From Acidibrevibacterium fodinaquatile (lineage in GTDB: Bacteria; Pseudomonadota; Alphaproteobacteria; Acetobacterales; Acetobacteraceae): DNA of 64,000 nt. Under the pieces are notes generated by a model. That model saw only the letters and a program-made list of their open reading frames with translations, made no database searches and was not told the origin of the DNA. Positions 60,036-64,000 of the stretch are shown in pieces. The translations under genes and the position numbers were made by a program. Position 1 is the first letter of the stretch; every line of letters starts with the position of its first letter. The stretch spans positions 2,666,001 to 2,730,000 of the forward strand of contig NZ_CP029176.1 in the NCBI RefSeq assembly GCF_003352165.1. Direction: 5' to 3'.

Positions 60036-61067
60036 ATGCAGAAGCAAGTCATGCGACTCCGTGGCGATAAGCCTTCTAATAGGTGGTACGCCGCTGCCGT
60101 CTGGTTCCGACCGAGTCAGCAAAACATTGTCTTCGCCCTATTTGCCATTTTATTCGTGCTCTTTGCTTTTTTTCTGCATGGATTCCTGACCACCGGTAAC
60201 ATGCTGACTCTGCTTCAGAATGTTGCAGTGCTCGGCATCCTCGGGCTTGGCATGGCGGTGGCGGTGGTCGGCCGCGGCATCGACATTTCGCTGGTCGCGT
60301 CCCTCGCGGTGCCGCCGGGGCTGGTTTTGCAGATGGTGCAGAACGGCCATTCTTTGGCCTACGCGCTGCTCACCGCCTTCGCCCTTAGCCTCGTCTTTGG
60401 TCTCCTGAACGGTTGGCTGATTGCCTATGCTGAAGTGCCGTCGTTGTTTGCGACACTGGCGACAGGACTATTCCTCGCCGGGCTGGGCCAGGTCGCGCTG
60501 TTCAAGCTTGATGTCGTGCAGTGGAGCCCGGGCATGAATGGCCTCACCGTGATCGGCCAAGGTACGATCGCAGGCATTCCCGTGCCGATCATCATGTTTG
60601 GCATCGCCACCATCGCCGTCGCACTATTCCTCCGATTGACACGGATCGGCGCCTTTATCTACGCGATCGGGGACAACCCCAATGCTGCGCGCATCACTGG
60701 CATTCCGACCCGGCCGGTGATCGTCCTGCAATACGTGCTTGCAGCCTTGATCGGCGCTTTCGCTGGCCTGGTCTTGGCTGCCTCGGTCAATAGCATGCCG
60801 ACGCGCATCTATAACTCAACTCTGATCTACGATGTTATTTTGGTCGTCGTGCTGGGCGGCATCGGCCTCTCCGGCGGGCGCGGGGGGGTTCTCAACGTCA
60901 TCATCGGTACGCTGCTGATTGGCACGATGCTGAATGCAATGACCATCATGGACATTTCCTATTCTGGCCAGAATTTGATCAAGGGGCTGGTGCTGCTGGC
61001 CGCGATTCTCGCCGACTCCTTTCTCAACCCACGTAACGAGGAAACGGCGCAGCAAGGCGATATCTGA
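60036..61067 (+). CDS. Sugar-type ABC transporter permease (RbsC-like)
   Basis: A 343-residue inner-membrane permease of the BPD_transp_2 family with about nine helices. Family marks are FLTTGNMLTLLQNVAVLGIL, GMAVAVVGRGIDISLVASLA and the conserved loop FIYAIGDNPNAARITGIPTR, followed by VVLGGIGLSGGRGG. It would form the channel for a sugar or polyol. It is followed 40 bp later by the binding protein. The ATPase gene that should accompany it is not in this window. Confidence 0.9.
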   Translation: MQKQVMRLRGDKPSNRWYAAAVWFRPSQQNIVFALFAILFVLFAFFLHGFLTTGNMLTLLQNVAVLGILGLGMAVAVVGRGIDISLVASLAVPPGLVLQMVQNGHSLAYALLTAFALSLVFGLLNGWLIAYAEVPSLFATLATGLFLAGLGQVALFKLDVVQWSPGMNGLTVIGQGTIAGIPVPIIMFGIATIAVALFLRLTRIGAFIYAIGDNPNAARITGIPTRPVIVLQYVLAALIGAFAGLVLAASVNSMPTRIYNSTLIYDVILVVVLGGIGLSGGRGGVLNVIIGTLLIGTMLNAMTIMDISYSGQNLIKGLVLLAAILADSFLNPRNEETAQQGDI

Positions 61068-61107
61068 CGCCGGAGGAATTTTCGTCGCCGAAGCAAGGGA
61101 GGTTACG

Positions 61108-62136
61108 ATGGATTACTTAATGCGATGGACGATGCCGGTACTCGCGGGACTTGGCATGCTGACACTGACAGCGGAGATTCCGGCACACGCGCAACAAGGG
61201 CTCGAAGAGCCTTTTCAAGCGCAGTTTAACAAGGCGCTTGAAGGCAAAGTTGTTGCCTTTGTCCCGGTCGCGATGAATTTTGACCTCACCGAAGGCTGGT
61301 ACGCCGGCGTGAAAAACGAACTCGCCCCATATGGGGTCAAGGTCGAGGTGCGCGATCCAAATTGGAGCACCAATGCCGGCGCGCAAGCCGTGACCACGTT
61401 GATCTCAGAAAAGCCGGCGGTGATCATCGCCCATAATCCCGATGTGCAAACCTACGCGAAGCTGCTGCAGCGTGCCGAGAAGGAAGGCATCTACGTTATC
61501 CAGATCAATATGGGTTCAGCCTATCACAGCACAGCCTTCGTTGGCGCCAACTGGGTCGAGATCGGCGAGCGGGACACCTCGGCGGTCGTCGACGCGTGCA
61601 AGGGCAAGTCCAACAAGATCGCCATCATCCAAGGTGCTCTATCGGCGGCGGCCAGCGCCTACACATTGAAGGGTGTCGAGAATGTGCTGGCGAAACACCC
61701 CGAAGTCCAGGTCGTCTCTAGCCAGGCCGCCGATTGGGACGCGGCGAAGGCCAAGGCCATCACGCAGACCGTGCTGAAACAACATCCCGATATCTGCGGC
61801 ATCGTCGGATTCTGGGACGGTATGGATATCGGTACTGCGGCGGCCGTTAAGGAAAGTGGGCTCACTGGCAAAGTGTTCGTCGCGACCTCCGGTGGCGGCG
61901 AGACCCGCGGGGCATGCGACCAGGTGAAGTCCGGCGCATTTGATCTTGATGTCAGCTACGATGTGCCGACGCAAGCGGCCGATATGGCGGCGATGATCAA
62001 ATGGCTATTGGCATCGGGGATGAAGGCGGGCGAGACGAGAAGCTCCATCTACACCACACTCATCCCGATCACGAAGGCGAACGCGGACGCACCCGGAACC
62101 TGCTGGAGTCTCGCGGCCATGCAGCACAAATCCTAG
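61108..62136 (+). CDS. Sugar ABC transporter periplasmic binding protein
   Basis: A 342-residue type-I periplasmic binding protein (RbsB/LsrB-like). The signal peptide is MRWTMPVLAGLGMLTLTAEI with cleavage near AHA-QQG. It has the two-lobe Rossmann pattern (VVAFVPVAMNFDLTEGWYAG, VIIAHNPDVQTYAKLLQRAE, KIAIIQGALSAAASAYTLKG, GIVGFWDGMDIGTAAAVKES). ATG 61108 follows AAGGGAGGTTACG. The ligand is not predictable. The downstream SMP-30 domain hints at sugar lactone metabolism. Confidence 0.92.
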   Translation: MDYLMRWTMPVLAGLGMLTLTAEIPAHAQQGLEEPFQAQFNKALEGKVVAFVPVAMNFDLTEGWYAGVKNELAPYGVKVEVRDPNWSTNAGAQAVTTLISEKPAVIIAHNPDVQTYAKLLQRAEKEGIYVIQINMGSAYHSTAFVGANWVEIGERDTSAVVDACKGKSNKIAIIQGALSAAASAYTLKGVENVLAKHPEVQVVSSQAADWDAAKAKAITQTVLKQHPDICGIVGFWDGMDIGTAAAVKESGLTGKVFVATSGGGETRGACDQVKSGAFDLDVSYDVPTQAADMAAMIKWLLASGMKAGETRSSIYTTLIPITKANADAPGTCWSLAAMQHKS

Positions 62137-62303
62137 ACGGCGCCCCTGCGTCACCATTCCGGTATGGGAAGGCTCCTTCATTCTTCCCGAAAAATCATCA
62201 AGCCGAGTTGATCCGATCGTGCTCTGATGCTCTCTCGGCGGCGCAGGCCATGAGGCTGGCACCGCCGCCTACCGCTCTCCGCGACGCCACCACGGGAAAC
62301 GCC

Positions 62304-64000
62304 ATGAACGAACGTCTCGTCAGCCTGCGCTATCGGTATTGGCCAGATCATCTGGTAGGCGAAATTCTCTCGAAACGATGGACTGAAACCGCGATTCCCG
62401 CCGTCGTCTTGGTGATCGTGGCTGCCGTGTTCAGCGAGGCGATCCCGGGCTTTCTCTCCGCCGCGGGGCTTGCCGACACAGCGCGCCAAGCCTGCGAGAT
62501 CGGGTTCTGTGTGCTCGGCATGTCGCTGGTGATCATCGTCGGAGGCATTGATCTTTCAATTGGTTCGATGTTCGCGCTGACCGATTTCTGCGCGCTGTTT
62601 TGCCTCGACGTACTTGGCTGGCCGGTCTGGGCGGTAATCCCGACGACGCTGTTCGCGGGCACGCTGCTCGGCGCGGTCAATGGCATCCTCATCGGATTTT
62701 TCAGGCTTCGCGCCTTCATCACCACGCTGATCACGCTCATCGTCTATCGCGCTGCTTATGATCTGTTGATATTTGGCCATTCCAACCAGATCGCCGCCGC
62801 TTTTCCGGACATCCCGCTCTGGAACTTCATCGGCGGCGGCACCCTTCTCGGCGTCCCGAGTATCGTTCTGGTCTACGCCGCCATTGCGATTTTCGGCCAT
62901 GTCTTCCTAACTCGGCTCCGCCCCGGATGGCACGTAGTCGCCATCGGAGGATCAAGACGTTCGGCGTTCAACTCGGGTATTCCGGTTCGCCGTACCATCG
63001 CGCAATGCTATGTCGGGAGCGGATTCCTCACTGCCATGGCTGCGCTATTTTTTGCGGCGCGCCTGGGCACGGTGGGCGGCGATATCGGCGTAGGGCTGGA
63101 AATAACCGTTCTCACCGCGGCGATTCTCGGCGGCATCAGCCTCGGCGGCGGCAAAGGGTCGGTCGCCAAAGCCCTCACTGGCACGCTGATCGTGCTGCTG
63201 ATCACCAATGGCCTGACGACACTCTCCGCTCCGGGCGGCGTCAACCGCATGGTTCTGGCATCGATCCTTCTCATCGCTGCAATGATCGACATACGCTGGG
63301 TAAAGAACCGCACCCGCATCATTAGCAAGGTCTATGTCAGCCCGACCTATCATGCGATGCCGCCGATCCCCGAAACCGATGCCGCAAGCGGTACCCCCTT
63401 CGCATTGAATGATCGACTGCGCGACGTGACCGAAATCGGCGTCGGTCGCATTGAGGCGCCGGAAGACATCATCCTCGATAGCGAGGATAATCTCTACGCG
63501 GGCTCGCGCCATGGCGACATCATCCGCTTCTTCCCACCGGATTACGAGCGCATGGAGGTCTATGCGCATATCGGCGGCCAACCCCTCGGGATGGCATTCG
63601 ACCGGAACCGCTCGCTTTATGTTTGCGTTGGCGGGATGGGTCTTTATCGTATCACCCGCAACCGCCAGGTCGAGAAGGCGACCGACGAGACCAATCGCAG
63701 CCTGCGCTCGGTAAACGATGACAGCCGCCTGCGGCTCGCGGATGATCTCGACATCGCTGATGACGGGCGCGTATTCTTCTCCGAAGCGACGGTGCGCTAT
63801 GAGATGCATGAATGGCCGGTGGACGGGCTAGAGGCGCGCGGCAACGGGCGCATCATCTGTTATGATCCCAATACGGAGACGACGCGCACCGTTCTTCGTG
63901 GCCTTAAATTCCCAAATGGCATCTGCATCGCAAGCGACAGGCAATCGATTCTGTTTGCTGAGACATGGGGCTGTACCGTCAAGCGTTATTGGTTTGACGG
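62304..64000 (+). CDS. ABC permease fused to an SMP-30/strictosidine-synthase-like domain, 3' end cut by window edge
   Basis: Open from ATG 62304 (ATG 62250 also in frame) to the window end, about 565 codons. Residues 1-335 are a second RbsC-type permease: VLGMSLVIIVGGIDLSIGSM, NGILIGFFRLRAFITTLITL and TAAILGGISLGGGKGSVAKA. Residues 335 to about 385 link to a six-bladed propeller of the SMP-30/gluconolactonase/strictosidine-synthase type: APEDIILDSEDNLYAGSRHG, ADDLDIADDGRVFFSEATVR and FPNGICIASDRQSILFAETW. The stop lies beyond 64000. The propeller could hydrolyse the transported substrate's lactone, inferred. No frame break is seen across the joint. Confidence 0.88.
   Translation, partial: MNERLVSLRYRYWPDHLVGEILSKRWTETAIPAVVLVIVAAVFSEAIPGFLSAAGLADTARQACEIGFCVLGMSLVIIVGGIDLSIGSMFALTDFCALFCLDVLGWPVWAVIPTTLFAGTLLGAVNGILIGFFRLRAFITTLITLIVYRAAYDLLIFGHSNQIAAAFPDIPLWNFIGGGTLLGVPSIVLVYAAIAIFGHVFLTRLRPGWHVVAIGGSRRSAFNSGIPVRRTIAQCYVGSGFLTAMAALFFAARLGTVGGDIGVGLEITVLTAAILGGISLGGGKGSVAKALTGTLIVLLITNGLTTLSAPGGVNRMVLASILLIAAMIDIRWVKNRTRIISKVYVSPTYHAMPPIPETDAASGTPFALNDRLRDVTEIGVGRIEAPEDIILDSEDNLYAGSRHGDIIRFFPPDYERMEVYAHIGGQPLGMAFDRNRSLYVCVGGMGLYRITRNRQVEKATDETNRSLRSVNDDSRLRLADDLDIADDGRVFFSEATVRYEMHEWPVDGLEARGNGRIICYDPNTETTRTVLRGLKFPNGICIASDRQSILFAETWGCTVKRYWFD

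Overview
The window is GC-rich, densely coded DNA from an alphaproteobacterium, most likely an acetic-acid-bacterium relative (Acetobacteraceae). The pointers are a Hint-domain repeat protein of the kind common there, FlbT, quinoprotein-relay accessory genes, a WecA/MraY-type glycosyl transferase, and interspersed palindromes. The family is inferred from gene content only; no rRNA is present.

1-30.7 kb looks like chromosomal backbone. In order it carries: an acyl-CoA synthetase (runs off the left edge); a SoxYZ-like carrier and zinc metallohydrolase that normally serve a quinoprotein dehydrogenase; a large Hint-domain protein and flbT; three PEP-CTERM proteins with a BioF2-type acyltransferase; ureidoglycolate lyase; prfC; an SDR; rpsD with a clear terminator; small envelope genes; a sterol-desaturase-family hydroxylase; an unusual fusion of a CoA-binding domain to O-acetylhomoserine sulfhydrylase; aat; a tandem pair of secreted paralogues followed by an MsrQ-like haem membrane protein; a ferritin-like protein; a DUF3311/sodium-solute symporter pair; a PlsC acyltransferase with a WecA-like transferase; malate synthase G; and a second SDR. 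Two PEP-CTERM genes each have a near-perfect sigma-54 promoter, preceded at exactly the same distance (63 bp) by a shared 17-bp motif. This is the best regulatory signal in the window.

30.75-59.7 kb is a genomic (defence) island. It starts at a 46-bp 3' fragment of a tRNA-Lys(CUU) gene next to a P4-type tyrosine integrase. Cargo: a type I restriction-modification operon that also encodes a Fic protein, a YgjP-like metallopeptidase, a second S-like protein and a small unknown protein; then a five-gene, mostly translationally coupled cassette (107-aa unknown, tandem AAA ATPase, WYL regulator, mcrB, mcrC); a divergent DUF2779 nuclease-like gene; and a TacA/TacT-type toxin-antitoxin pair. mcrB is split by a complete IS3-family element and mcrC by a complete Tn3-family transposon, both with recognisable target duplications, so the modification-dependent restriction module has been silenced recently enough to be reconstructed. 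A decayed IS21 element interrupted by an IS630 element closes this part. The right boundary of the island and a second tRNA-Lys copy are not seen.

60.0-64 kb holds a sugar-type ABC transporter (permease, periplasmic binding protein) and a second permease fused in frame to an SMP-30/strictosidine-synthase-like domain that runs off the right edge. No ATPase gene for it lies in the window.

No intact tRNA, rRNA or CRISPR array was recognised. Most of the long open frames opposite the genes are GC-rich antisense shadows and are left out.
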